NCBI GenBank assembly: GCA_026929865.2
Contig: CM049402.1
Coordinates: 10,815,001 to 10,879,000 of the forward strand
From: Hyperoplus lanceolatus
Taxonomy: Eukaryota > Chordata > Actinopteri > Uranoscopiformes > Ammodytidae
DNA length: 64,000 nt
Direction: 5' to 3'
Shown here: in pieces, positions 10,670 to 21,662 of the stretch
How the letters are laid out: each line of letters starts with the position of its first letter
Position numbering within the stretch: the stretch's first letter is position 1
Made by a program: the position numbers and the translations under genes
The notes under the pieces: generated by a model
Database searches by the model: none
Told to the model about the DNA's origin: nothing
Seen by the model: the letters and a program-made list of their open reading frames with translations, nothing else

Positions 10670-11463
10670 CATGGTTCAGTGACAGTAGGCCTACCTCTCC
10701 TCTCTGTCTGTATGTGACTGCTATAGGGAGGAGGGTTTGCTACACTAGTCTCAGTCAGCAGCGCTCTATGCATTATTTTATGATTCGTGGCAAACTAAGC
10801 TGAACGATTAGAAGATAGACAGCTTTATTTTTTTAGCTAGTTAACTACTGAGCTAGCATGCTGTACTTCTCTGGACAGACAGAACAGATTCAAATATCAC
10901 GTGCTCACGTTGAATGCAGGTGGACAGATGAAGCCTACTCATGGGACAATGTTGGGTTTTATAACTTGTGTTTTATTTCACTTACTTGCAGTAACAACCA
11001 CCGTAATTCACGTCTATTCTGGTCCGACCGTTATTAGCGTAAACAACGTCTGAACGTTATTTAACCGAAACGCTCGTCCGCCGCATCACTCAGGATAGTT
11101 TGTGTATTTGTGCACCGGCGCTGAGACACACTGACAGACAGCGCAGCGAGGAGCTGGCAGATTCTTCAGAGACGCGAGGTCGGGTGGACCAAACCATTTT
11201 TAAAGAAGGGGCTAAGGGGGTTATTGAAATTATTGAAATTAGAATATTGTAAGACTTGTGGCTTTGTTTTGATTCGAATTCATTCGTATGAATATTTAAA
11301 AGTTCAGCGTATGCATAATCATTGTCATAGAGGCTACTGGGGGGTTTGTGTGGGCCCTAGCGGGCTGTGGGCCCTTATAATTGTCATAACTTACCCCCCC
11401 TATACGACGGCGCTGGCGGGAGATTAGCATGTTTGCATTGTTATCGTATTAGCAAGAACAGTT

Positions 11464-11670
11464 ATGGAGGGTGGAGATTTTGAGTATTTAGTAACAAATT
11501 ATTTTACCAAACTGCCAATTGAGAAGCCATTAAAAATCAAATCTGACGGCAGGCCAATGCGTGTGGAGAGACAGAAAGTTTATCGCACTTTCCGTGAGGA
11601 GAACTATGTCCGCACCGAGTGGCTAGCTGGTAGCGGCAAACTTCAGCTAATGGCCTTCCTCTACAAATAG
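11464..11670 (+). CDS. TTF-type N-terminal fragment of a hAT transposase
   Basis: 68 codons from an ATG. The second half, RTFREENYVRTEWLAGS, resembles the TTF-type (ZMYM1/DUF4371-like) opening of hAT transposases, where a basic aromatic stretch, then W-L-x-G-S, precedes the zinc ligands. It is native to the 14.45-kb hAT and the frame is intact, but it stops at TAG after LQLMAFLYK. The expected CxxC cysteines are missing, and the LINE insertion follows within about 30 bp. It may be a first exon whose continuation has been deleted. The match is by pattern only. Confidence 0.5.
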   Translation: MEGGDFEYLVTNYFTKLPIEKPLKIKSDGRPMRVERQKVYRTFREENYVRTEWLAGSGKLQLMAFLYK

Positions 11671-11820
11671 TGTGTAAAATACACACCTTCTCCCGGCGCG
11701 GGTTCATTTCATTTCATTTTCCTTTATTTAACCTCGAAAGAATAATTGAGGGGTGACCCTCTTTTACAATGACGTCGAGTTTGTACAGATACACAATATA
11801 CAATGAGAATACATAACAAG

Positions 11821-11823
<3 letters not shown>

Positions 11824-11862
<39 letters not shown>
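11824..11862. repeat. (CA)n microsatellite in LINE 3' UTR
   Basis: About 19 CA units have expanded within the 3' UTR of the inverted L2 copy. The plus-strand copy lacks them. Confidence 0.95.
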
Positions 11863-11866
<4 letters not shown>

Positions 11867-14049
11867 ACAACAATTTAAAACATTCAGATCAATTGAATGA
11901 AAGAGACAATAGCCTAATTAAAACAGTTACACGTGTAGAGGGGCTGATTCAAAATAATGTTTTTAAATTGGTTAACAGTTATGAGTGTATTTATTTTAAT
12001 TGTATGTTGTAGGCTGTTCCAGGAGTCAGGGGCACTATGGCTAAAAGCGGTTTTACCAAGCTCAGACCGGGCATAGGGAAGATATAACATGAGCATGTCA
12101 GTTAAGCGGGTTTGATAAAGCCCATCTGAAATAACCAGCATTTCTGTCAAATAGAGTGGTAGCTTTCCAGTCAGAGCTTTATATATAAAAATATGCCAAT
12201 GTGCATCACGTCTCTCCTTAAGGGAGGACCACCCAACCTTTTCATATAAAACACAATGGTGTGTATCATAAGCATCTCCTGTAATGAATCTCAAAGCAGA
12301 GTGAAATACAGAGTCTAGGAGTTTAAGGCATGAACGAGATGCATGCCGATAAACCACATCACCGTAATCAAGGACAGACATAAAAACTGCCTCAATAATC
12401 CTTTTCCTACTGAACAACGGGAAGGTGGCTTTATTCCTATAAAAATATCCAATCTTTTGTCGCAGACGACAGACAATATTTTTTATGTGATATGTAAAAG
12501 AGAGTTTTTCATCTATCCAGATGCCAAGATATATTCAGTGACTCTTTCAATATGAAATCCATTATTTGTGTGAATAATAAGATCATTAAAATGTGTAATT
12601 CTTGCTCTGGAAAAACACATATATTTTGTTTTTTCTGTATTAAGGACAAGCCTGAGATCCACTAGACAGTTCTGCAGGGTGTTAAAAGAGCTCTGTAGGT
12701 TCTGAACAGATTGTTGCACTGAATCAGAAATGCAATACAGTACAGTGTCGTCCGCATACAAATGGGCATGGCAGTTTTGTAGTGATGAAACAATGTTATT
12801 AATGTAAATTGTGAAAAGGACTGGACCTAAAATTGAGCCCTGCAGAACACCATTTGTAACTGTTAAAAACTCAGTTTGGTAGCTTCCCAGTTTTACTGAC
12901 TGCTGTCTATCAGAGATATAGTCCCTAAACCAGCTACATGCAGAATAATCAAAACCAATTTCATGCAGCCTCTCTAAAAGCAAATGGTGATCTAAAGTAT
13001 CAAATGCTTTTGACAGATCAACAAAAAGTGCTACACAGTGCATTTTGTATCGATAGCTGTAACAATGTTGTCTAAGACCAAAGTGACAGCAGATACGGTA
13101 CTGTGGCCTGCCCTAAAACCAGATTGAAATGGACTCAAAATGGAAGCACTGGATAAAAAGGTTTTCAACTGAGTATTAATGACTGATTCTAGAATTTTTG
13201 CCAGGCATGGGAGTTTGGAAATTGGCCTGTAATTATTGAGATCACTTTTGTCACCCCCTTTATGTAATGGAATGACGTGAGCTTTTTTCCAGACTTTAGG
13301 AACAATACCAGAGGAGATGGAAAGATTAAAAATATGGGTTATTTGTTTTGATATGATAAGTGCAGAGAGATTTATTGAAAATGGGTCCAAATTGTCCTCT
13401 CCCATGTACTTCCTGGGGTTGATGGCAAGAAGCGCATCTACAACAATACTTGTTGGAACTTGAACAAGGCTGAAAAGAGGAGTTTTAGAGACAGGTTGTA
13501 TGTTATTTTTATTTCTGGTGGTGGAAGGCGTAGATACTCCATTGTGAAAGAGTTTACCAGCAGCTATAAAGTGTTTATTGAAAGCTAAACCAATTCTGAT
13601 CATTTATTTTTAATTGACTGGGAACAGTGCTAGAATTATTTTTGTTATAATTCACAGCCTTCCAAAATAGTGCAGGGTTGGAGTAGCAGTTGGAAATTAG
13701 TTTGAGGTAGTAATCTGATTTAGCTTTCCTAACCATGGATATGCACCTATTTTTGATTTGTCTGAAAGCAGTCCACTTAGAGTTTTCACCAGAGCGTCTA
13801 GCTAGGGACCATGCTTTATTTCTCTCTGCAAATACAGTATCTCACAAAAGTGAGTACACCCCTAACATTTATTCAAATATTTCATTATATCTTTCCATGC
13901 GACAACACTGAATACATGACACTTTGATACAATGTCAAGTAGTCAGTGTACAGCTTGTATAACAGTGTACATTTACTGTCCCCTCAAAATAACTCGACAC
14001 ACAGCCATTAATGTCTAAACTGCTGGCAAGAAAAGTGAGTACACCCCTA

Positions 14050-14898
14050 AGAAAAAAATTCCAAATTGGGCCCAAAGTGTCAATATTTTGTTTTGCCATC
14101 ATTATTTTCTAGCACTGCCTTAACCCTCTTGGGCATGCAGTTCACTAGAGCTTCACAGGTTGCAACTGGAACCCTCTTCTACCCATTCATGACGACATCA
14201 AGGAGCTGGTGGATATTAGAGTCCTTGCGCTCCTCCATCTCCCGTTTTAGGATACCCCAAAGATGCTCAATAGGGTTTAAGATTGGAGACATGCTTGGCC
14301 AGTCCATAACCTTTACCCTCAGCTTCTTTAGCAAGCCAGTGGTCTTTCGGAGGGGTGTTTGGGGTCGTTATCATGTTGCAGTACTGCCCTGCGGCCCAGT
14401 TTATGAAGGGAGGGGATCATGCTCTGCTTCAGTATGTCATAGTACATGTTAGAATTCAATGAACTGTAGATCCCCAGTGCTGGCAGCACTCATGCAGCCC
14501 CAGACCATGACACTCCAACCACCATGCTTGACTCTAGGCAAGACACACTTGTCTTTGTACTCCTCACCTGGTTGCCGCTCCACACTCTTAACACCATCTG
14601 AACCAAATAAATGTATTTTGGTCTCATCAGACCACAGGGCATGGTTGCAGTAATCCATGTCCGTAGTCTGTTTGTCTTCAGCAAACCTTTTGTGGGGTTT
14701 CTTGTGCATCATCTTTCGAATAGGCTTCCTTCTGGGACGACAGCCATGCAGACCAGTATGATGCAGAGTGCGGCGTATGGTCTGAGCACTGACAGGTTGA
14801 CCCCCCACCCCTTCAAGCCCTTCAGCAATGCTGGCAGCACTCATACGTCTATTTTCCAAAGCCAACCTCTGTGTACGACGCTGACCATGTGCACTCAA
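14050..14898 (-). pseudogene. Tc1 transposase, lacking the N-terminus
   Basis: Read on the minus strand, it starts abruptly at the arm boundary with the second half of the DNA-binding domain (ALENRRMSAASIAEGLEG, SAQTIRRTLHHTGL, GCRPRRKP). The first catalytic aspartate follows in HALWSDETK. The frame is open to a stop at 14449. The rest (second aspartate, NPIEHLWG glutamate) continues in other frames into the left arm, with stops. The first roughly 60 residues, including the primary helix-turn-helix, are absent. Confidence 0.8.
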
Positions 14899-14920
14899 CC
14901 TTCGTAAACTGGGCCGCAGG

Positions 14921-15301
14921 GTGGTATTGCAACATGATAACGACCCCAAACACACCTCCAAGACGACCAGTGGCTTGCTAAAAAAGCTGAGGGTAAAGGT
15001 TATGGCCTGGCCAAGCATGTCTCCAGACCTAAACCCTATTGAGCATCTTTGGGGCATCCTCAAATGGAAGGTGGAGGAGCGCAATGTCTTTAATATCCAC
15101 CAGCTCTGTGATGCTGTCATAAATGGGTGGAAGAGGGTTCCAGTTGCAACCTGTGAAGCTCTAGTGAACTACATGCCCAAGAGGGTTAAGGCAGTGCTGG
15201 AAAATAATGGTGGCCACACAAAATATTTACACTTTGGGCCCAATTTGTACATTTTTTCTAAGGGGTGTATTCACTTTTGTTGCCAGCAGTTTAGACATTA
15301 A
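14921..15301 (+). pseudogene. Second, inverted Tc1 transposase C-terminal half
   Basis: This open frame reads LQHDNDPKHTSK (second catalytic aspartate), then SPDLNPIEHLWG (catalytic glutamate), and ends within the terminal repeat after VLENNGGHTKY. It is the same protein region that lies on the minus strand in the left arm. The two copies differ at several codons, so the palindrome is either old or was built from two different Tc1 copies. It lacks the first aspartate and the DNA-binding domain. Confidence 0.8.
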
Positions 15302-16203
15302 TGGCTCTGTGTCGAGTTATTTTGAGGGGACAGTAAATTTACACTGTTATACAAGCTGTACACTGACTACTTTACATTGTATCAAAGTGTCATTTATTCA
15401 TTGCTGTCCCATGAAAAGATATAAAGAAAAATGTGAAGAAATGTGAGGGGTGTACTCACTTTTGTGAGATACTGTACATTGGACAATTCATTTGTGAACC
15501 AGGGGTTTGATCTATTTTTTACTCTGTGCTTTTTAAGGGGTGCATGCTTGTTCAAAATGGAGGAGAAAGTTTTGGTGAAAAATTCTAAGGCCAATTCCAC
15601 ATCAGATATTTCACTTGTGAGATGAATGTCACTTTGATAGAGTTCATTTAAAAATGCTTGCTCGTTAAAACCTTTAAAATTACGCTTAATAATGATTTTG
15701 GGTTGAGATTTTTTCAGATGAATACTTCTGATACAGGCCACCGGGCAGTGATCACTGATTCCAAGCTCAAAGACACCAGCAGAAACTATTTTGTTGCTTT
15801 GATTTGATAATATTAAATCGATCAAAGTTGATTTTGCTGGGTTTTTTAGATTAGGTCTTGTGGGCTCTGTTATTATTTGTGTAGGGTTTAGGTTGCTACA
15901 GATTTCTTTAAAAGGTTCAGAGGCACCAGAAAGCCAGTCAATGTTACAATCACCCATCATAATGACCTCTCTATTTACATATGGAGAGATTAAATGTGCT
16001 AGCTCACTCAAGGAGCTAGTTACCGCTGAAGGGGGCCTGTACACACCAATTACAATAACACAATCATTGGACAATAAAGACAATTCCAAAGCAATTAATT
16101 CAAAGCAGCTTCGAACAGAGACAGCATGTAGTAATGATACAGAATAATGTGATTTAACATAGACAGCCACTCCCCCACCCCGTGTGGTCCTGTCTATTCT
16201 GAA

Positions 16204-17098
16204 TAGGGTTGCAAAGGGGTGGAAAGTTTCCGGTAACTTACCGGAAAGTTTCCAGAAACTTTCCATGGGAACTTTCGCTCGGGAATTTTGGGAATATTCA
16301 AAATTGGAAATTATAGGAATTAACAAAATGGCGGTAATTTAAATGATTTTTTTTCATAACCAACCATAAATCTAAACTTTTAAACACTATGTTTGGTCAT
16401 AGGCAGATATCCATGCAAAATAATACAATCAAAAAACATTACATTTGAACAGATTTATTTGTAAGAAGAACTTTATCAAGTTGATTATTTTATGAACAAT
16501 CAATAATTTCACTGAACAACAAAAAGATGAATGTTGAGTAAATTATTACTCATCTGTCTGACCCCACCCATTCAATAAATAAAGTCAAATGCCCCCCCCC
16601 CCCCCCCGCCCCACCATGTGATGGAGGAATGCACAGAGCATGTAGGGGACGTGGCCTCAGTACCCCTGCAGTAGAATGTGCTATGTGCAATTTGCCAAGT
16701 GTACTTGCATAAAATCTGGTTGTTTTAGTCAAGATTATGCTAAAATATATTGTCCCCAACTATATTTAAAATCAAAGCTTAAGCCTCTGTAAACCTGGTC
16801 TAGTAAAAATCAATTTATGATATCAAGTTGGGTATCTCAATAAACTTAAAAAAAAATGTGATTTGAAATTAAATGTTCATAAATATATTAAAACTTAGTT
16901 GAAAAAACTGCTTTTTACAGTCTAGAACGTTTGCCTGGACTGAAAATTTAGAACTGAACTGAGAATTTAGTGCATTTGGGCTGCTTTAAATTGAGTAAAT
17001 TCCCGTTTATTCCCGTTAATTCCCAAAATTCCCTTAATTCCCGTTAATTCCCATGGAAAGTTTCCAACTTTGAAAATTCCCGGAATTTTGCAACCCTA
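16204..17098. mobile_element. Non-autonomous hAT (MITE)
   Basis: The terminal repeats are TAGGGTTGCAAA and TTTGCAACCCTA, with the exact 8-bp duplication ATTCTGAA at 16196-16203 and 17099-17106. The subterminal regions are full of GGAAAGTTTCC and AATTCCC motifs, plausible transposase-binding repeats. A C-tract of about 15 lies near 16592. It has no coding capacity, and it interrupts the inverted LINE endonuclease. Confidence 0.92.
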
Positions 17099-17480
17099 AT
17101 TCTGAATAAACTATAATCATGTATTGCCACCATAGAGTCATGTGTACTGCTCTTCAACCATGATTCAGTCAGAACCAAGACATCTGGGTCAGCCTGGGAT
17201 ACTAAGATGTTAATATGGTCTAATTTATTGTGCTGAAGCAAACTTCTTATGTTTAAGTGAAGAAAACCCAAACCCTTTCTTGATTTGAGGATGTTTGGTG
17301 GGTTAACTGTTCCTGTAACTGTCTGTGTAGCTATGTGTGTTATGGTTTGTGTTATTTTATTGCTAATTATGCCTTGATTGCCTGGATTAAGTTGCATTGG
17401 TAGGCGTACTGTATATCCACTGAAGTTGTTCTGGGTTGTCTTAAGTATAGTGTTGTAATGAACATTTGGCGTAGTTCTTA

Positions 17481-17801
17481 AACGAAAAGGATGTATAGAA
17501 AGTATGTGTGTATGTCAAGCACCTACAACTGATTGTGTGAGTCGTGTCTCACGTGAACGTGAAACTTAAAATAGCCTAAAACGTCCCCTAATTGTATTGT
17601 GAATGAATTGGAATCTGCATTGGGCATTAAGCGGCTAGTTGTGCATTCCGGTTGGGGTGGAGGGTGCATTTATAATAAAATGTATAATTTAATAAAACGA
17701 TAAGGAGGTGTGTGAGTGAGAGAGTGAGTGAGAGAGAGAGAGGGAGAGCGAACGAGCGGTGTCGGACAGATTACAGGCGTGTGTAAGTCCTGGTAAAGTG
17801 A
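17481..17801. other. Native remnant of the 14.45-kb hAT
   Basis: No gene seen. It contains a (GAGT/GAGA)n run at about 17708-17752. It joins the segment 19486-19626 once the hAT at 17810-19477 is removed. Confidence 0.5.
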
Positions 17802-17809
17802 CCAGGCGC

Positions 17810-19477
17810 CATTGGCGTGCACAGGTAGACCTGAAGTGGTGCTGAAGCACCTGCCCTTTTCCCCTGGACCATCAAGTGCCCTTTTGGAAATAAAATAAAA
17901 AAAAAAATCTGAAAGTCTGTTTTTTTTTTTTTTTTTACAGTGTATGTGGCCCATGCCGACATTATCATCTATAAATGCTCAACGATTAAAAACGTTTGAC
18001 AATAATGCCCCAATAAATATGCCCCCCCCTCCTCCTCCGCACACACTTCCTTTGTCAGCGTGAACGCGCAGAGTGGACACAAACGGAGGCACGTTGCAGC
18101 AGCAGTTCACAGCTGCTGCACACACACACACCTACTCCCCGGCCTGCCCTGCCCCGCCCCACCAGCGAGGTTACACATACATGAATGGAGTCAAGAGAGT
18201 ATTGTTTGCCCCCTAAGCCTCAGTTGCCAAGCTATAACTTGCATTTATTTGTCTCTGTTTTAAAGTAGCCTCTATCATTCAGCGCCACACAGCTGAGCAT
18301 AAATTAGCCGACTCTCCTGCTAGCCCAAAAAAAAATAGATATAGATAAAAATAGATATGACGTGATGAACACAACTAATGTCGGCGGAGTTTGTCATTGG
18401 TGCAGCATGTGAATTTATCAGCATGCTGAATATGTAGTGTTGTTTAGGTTTACTTTAGGCTATATAATTAATACATACAGTAATTTGCTAAATGACAAAC
18501 AGGCAATTCCCAATTGCCTGCAGAAAAAGTAGCCTTGTGCCTGGTTGTAATGTAACCAAGAAGTCTTATTTTATATCGTTGGTCTCTTTTTATTTACAAA
18601 TTGCAGTATAATGCCTAGAAAGGGGAGGTTAAAAAGGAAAAAGAAAGGGAGCTACAGCAGGCAGCCAAGGGGAGCAGCTCTCTGCTCTCCTGGATGAAAG
18701 CATCTACCAGCAGCAAGGAGGAAGATGAAAGGTCAGAGTCAAGACCAGAGTCATGTTAACTGTTCAGGGCCTTTTAAAGCTCATATTTTAATGTTGAACT
18801 GTTCCTCAAATGTTATTGAAATATCTTAAAAGCTGTCCACACATTTTATTTTAACTACGCAAAGTGTGTTGGAGGTACTAAATCAATCATGAATCTATAT
18901 AAGCTAATTATATTATTTAGTCCCAACCATAAATTATTTCTATGTTACAAAACTTGCAGTAATCTTGTATTTACCTTAATAGGATATTATTAGTACGGAG
19001 ATCAGGGGACTAACAAAGACTTCAAAGACAAAATTCGGGATAAGGGATTATTTAAAAAAATCCAAAGGTGACTTTTTTTTTTCAAACATGTACATTTTTT
19101 TCTTTCTGCTTTTTGGTAATACTGTGTCTCCAAATTATTCCAGAAAATAGTACTAAATAGCCCACATTAACACATGTGATTTAGCCTTAGCTTTCTTCGC
19201 AAAGAGCACCAGATTGATGAATTTTACTTTAAAAGGTTAAAATTTTTCTTCCGGGGGAGCATTCCCCCGGATCCCCCTAAGGTCCAGGGTCCCAAACACA
19301 GTCTCCCAAAATCCTTTGAAAAACACTGTATGTGTGGCTGGGTATTAAAATGAATTAGGCCAGGGGGGGATTTTGTACAAGTACCCTTAAAATGATTTGG
19401 TCATTCATCGATAGATATATTGTGCCCTTTTTTTTGCACTGAGCACCTGCCCCCCAAAATGGCTGTGCACGCCACTG
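17810..19477 (+). mobile_element. Non-autonomous hAT family, copy A
   Basis: The ends are CATTGGCGTGCACAGG (first G mutated) and GTGCACGCCACTG. The exact 8-bp duplication CCAGGCGC lies at 17802-17809 and 19478-19485. It is 1668 bp long and homologous end to end with the inverted copy at 26424-28042. Its only coding trace is a short basic frame at 18611-18697. Confidence 0.93.
18611..18697 (+). pseudogene. Basic N-terminal stub of a hAT transposase
   Basis: ATG opens MPRKGRLKRKKKGSYSRQ and stops at TGA after 28 residues. The matching frame in copy B (27245-27132, minus) starts MPRKERLKRKNKGSK. Conservation of the start in both copies supports a real ancestral coding start, now cut off from any catalytic domain. 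Confidence 0.45.
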
Positions 19478-19973
19478 CCAGGCGCTATAATAGCTCTTGT
19501 AGTTACATTAAATACAAGCTGCGACTTAGCCTACTCTTTTCTTTCCCCCACCTTCCAATAAACATGTAGATTAAAGGTGTTGTCTCACTTGGCTTCCTCA
19601 AAAAAAATCCCCACGCCACGCCACTGCTGGCAACAGTAACTTGTTAGAGCCTACCGTTTAGTTATTTGGACGAGAAAGGTTTTAGGCGTCCATACTTTCG
19701 CGAGCAGATGCACTGGAACACAGACAGGTCGGAACTCGGAACTACCAAGTCGGAAATCTCCTTCTTCCGAGTATAAAGAAACGCAGCATTCAACTGAAAC
19801 TGGAGCGCGACTTCAACGTCATCGTTCTCAGCCACTCGCTCTGTTCTCTGATTGGACGACTGTAGATTCTCCGGAGAATCTGGGAAATGTGCTGTACACC
19901 CAGACTGACTACTGAAGGGAAATAAAATTTGGCCGGAAGTAGGCGGGCGGGCGGAGCCAGGCTATAGCAAAAC

Positions 19974-20249
19974 CTGTTCTGCATGTACATTTATATCAAT
20001 GATGTTGCCAATGTGATTAGGCAGCAGGTTATTGTTATCTTCTCTGCACAAATGTCACTTCACAAAATGTAAAACATTACAAAAAAGCATGTACTGACAA
20101 ATTAAAAAGGCTATCAATGAGGGTAGACATGAACAAAGTTAATGAGTAACGTGGGCTGTATTTCTTTGTGGCAGTAAATAAATCAGTTAGTGGATACAAT
20201 CAGTCATAATTAGTGTTCCTGGTTAACAGATTAACAGGAAGAATATGGG
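19974..20249. other. No gene seen
   Basis: Short stretch between the Mutator-like element and the LINE 5' region. Nothing is recognisable. Confidence 0.5.
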
Positions 20250-20562
20250 GTCCATAGTTCCCCCTTCTCTATAATTCTTCCCTGTCTCCAAAATGGCAGC
20301 CTGAGCCCACTGCTTGTTAGATGATTTTCGCGATCTTTTTCGCGATCTTTTCAACTTCCGGTCGTAACAACATGGACATATACATCTCATAGAGCATAAG
20401 ATTCTGAGCATTTCAAAAAAAAAAGTAAGTCTCTACCCCATTCCTGTGATGAGTTATGGTCGTTTAAAGAAACCACCGAAATTAGCTAAAACGGCTAAAG
20501 CTAGCTAATACTCCGCTAGCTAGCGTTAGCTCTATAGTGTTCTGTCTTTTTTTCACCGCATC

Positions 20563-21050
20563 ATGTCATCGGCACTCACCCAGACAGATCCGGAGCTTCT
20601 CCTCCTGAGATCCGAGCTCAAGTCAGTGGAGAGTCTCATTCACGATCTCCTCCAGCGGCAGTCCTTCCTGGTCTCCAAATTAGCTGTGCTTGAAAAAGCT
20701 CCTCTTTCAAGTTCTCAGGCACCGGTTAGCGGCGTTTCTACTGCTTCTGCTGCTCAGCCTCCCGACGCTGCATGGACGTCTGTTGTGAGGAGGGGCAGAC
20801 GATCTTCTACACGATCTTCTCATCCTCTTCCTCCTCCTCTGCTCTCCTCTCCATCTCCTCCTCTGCTCTCGCTGGATCCTGTGTTGACGCGCAATCCATT
20901 TGCTCCGCTGGAGGTGCTATGTGGAGCTGCTGAACCTGCGGCTCGTGTTGCCGGCTCTCCATCTGCTTCGCCGGTCCAGACCTGCTCCAGGGTGGCACGG
21001 GGACGTCGGGGTTCCACTTCCCAGTTTAGATGTCGAGATCGCCAAGTGGT
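20563..21050 (+). pseudogene. LINE ORF1, N-terminal part
   Basis: ATG at 20563. Residues 10-45 form a leucine-heptad coiled coil (LLLLRSELKSVESLIHDLL), as expected for multimerisation of LINE ORF1 proteins. A serine/proline-rich, low-complexity linker follows. The frame stays open to 21162, but the esterase continues in the next frame from about 21030, so one frameshift separates the parts. ORF1 would total about 365 residues. The protein likely binds LINE RNA in the cytoplasmic particle. Confidence 0.75.
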
Positions 21051-21662
21051 GCCCCCGATGTTGACATCCGCTGTACGGGTGAGGCTCTCTCTCGCGGCTC
21101 TGCCCTGCCCTCACCTCCTCCCCTCTCATCGAAGCTGTCTCTCTACTGTGGGAGCTGCTTGAATCGCCAACCTGAGATCCTCATCATCGGTGACTCTATT
21201 GTCAGATTTCTTTGTCTCCCTGGTGCTTTCACCTACTGCCTCTCTGGAGGAAAATCATCTGACATTATGGAGCTAACACCTGCCCTCGTCGCCCTCCACC
21301 CTACTGCCCACACTGTCATCCTGCATGTTGGAACTAATGATGTAATGGATAAAAGGTCATACCAACTGTTTGACAATCTACAGAGTCTGGCCATCACCCT
21401 GGAGAGCCTGGGGAAATTCTGTATATTTTCCGGCCCCATTCCCACGTCATCCAAAAGCCCTGAGCGCTACAGCCGTCTTCTGGATTTCCATGAACGACTG
21501 GAGTCCTGGTGCTCGGGCAACTCTCTGGGCTATATTAACAACTTTGACTCATTCTCTAGACACACACTTAAATCTGACGGCCTCCATCCCAATGCCAAAG
21601 GTATTAAAGAACTTACTAATCACTACATTCATCACATCGCATCTTGGCATAATTTGGACTGA
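21030..21662 (+). pseudogene. LINE ORF1, SGNH/GDSL esterase domain
   Basis: The domain has GDSI (serine codon 21195-21197), GTND (asparagine codon 21336-21338) and DGLHPN near the end (aspartate 21576, histidine 21585). These are the catalytic and oxyanion residues of SGNH hydrolases. ORF1 esterases of this kind are known from CR1 and L2 LINEs, including zebrafish L2; their cellular substrate is not settled. All four key residues are intact. The domain ends at a TGA (21660) that is in frame with the start of ORF2. The only visible fault is the upstream frameshift. Confidence 0.85.

Larger units (their letters stand above)
5639..11415. mobile_element. hAT element (second nesting level)
   Basis: The ends are CAGGGCCGTTGC and CGACGGCGCTG. 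The exact 8-bp duplication GCGGGAGA lies at 5631-5638 and 11416-11423. Native sequence is about 2.56 kb once the hAT at 6490-9699 is removed. It holds a GC-rich block (about 5987-6110) shared with the hATs at 17810, 26424 and 54358, and a 16-residue lysine-rich frame at 9827 that may be a transposase start. No intact transposase remains. Confidence 0.85.
13835..15474. mobile_element. Tc1-like element with 575-bp palindromic arms
   Basis: The ends are CAGTATCTCACAAAAGTGAG and its exact complement, with TA at 13833-13834 and 15475-15476. The insertion site is confirmed against the plus-strand LINE copy at about 22936. Normal Tc1 inverted repeats are much shorter. Here the arms run 13835-14409 and 14899-15474, and both contain the C-terminal half of the transposase in opposite orientations. 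The true 5' end, with its DNA-binding N-terminus, is missing. Confidence 0.9.
11914..17397 (-). pseudogene. L2-type ORF2 (endonuclease/reverse transcriptase), broken
   Basis: The pieces in order are 17397-17107 (endonuclease start, LHLNIRSLLQHNKLD and LTESWL), 16195-15475 (endonuclease end, GDCNIDW, ISDHCPVA), 13834-13031 (start of reverse transcriptase), 13043-12513 (palm, ALFVDLSKAFDTLDHH and LYADDTVLYC) and 12417-11914 (C-terminus ending TCNCFN). The two large gaps are later transposons. Lesions include frameshifts near 13040 and 12420-12510, LQGS in place of PQGS in the palm, and C for F in the GDFN endonuclease motif. No product is expected. Confidence 0.85.
11703..17480 (-). mobile_element. 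L2-type LINE, inverted, broken by two later insertions
   Basis: The 3' end is at the left: the minus strand ends in ATGAAA-type repeats after a UTR containing GAGGGTCACCCCTCAA, as in the plus-strand copy ending at 25147. ORF2 covers 17397 down to 11914 and aligns throughout with the plus copy. Later insertions are a Tc1 (13835-15474, TA duplication) and a hAT MITE (16204-17098, 8-bp duplication). Upstream of about 17400 the similarity to the plus copy is lost, so the 5' boundary is approximate and ORF1 is missing. Confidence 0.85.
5175..19626 (+). mobile_element. 14.45-kb hAT element carrying nested insertions
   Basis: The ends read CAGTAGCG and CGCCACTG, and the exact 8-bp duplication CTGGCAAC lies at 5167-5174 and 19627-19634. 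Both features are typical of hAT elements. After subtracting the nested hAT at 5639-11415, the inverted L2 LINE (about 11703-17480) and the hAT at 17810-19477, only about 1.2 kb is native sequence. That remnant includes a short open frame at 11464-11670 that looks like the start of a TTF-type hAT transposase. The element is therefore internally deleted and probably non-autonomous. Confidence 0.85.
4897..19964 (+). mobile_element. Mutator-like non-autonomous element, split by a 14.45-kb insertion
   Basis: The two halves are 4897-5174 and 19635-19964. They add up to about 608 bp, matching the uninterrupted copy at 49476-50078. The outer ends are TAGCCTGG and CCAGGCTA. A 9-bp direct repeat, TAGCAAAAC, flanks the whole unit at 4888-4896 and 19965-19973. 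The split falls inside GGTACCTGGCAAC, a motif that is continuous in the other copies. Non-coding. Assignment to the Mutator-like group rests only on the 9-bp duplication length and the lack of another fit. Confidence 0.85.

Noticed and set aside
14066-14452. 128-codon plus-strand frame
   Set aside because: It is the antisense of the Tc1 transposase C-terminal half in the left arm.
14449-15120. 223-codon frame taken as an intact Tc1 transposase
   Set aside because: Its first part reads the right arm antisense. Only the part from 14898 onward is true transposase. The frame is a chimera of the palindrome.
20807-21129. Minus-strand frames opposite LINE ORF1
   Set aside because: They are shadows of the serine/proline-rich linker and have no features of their own.
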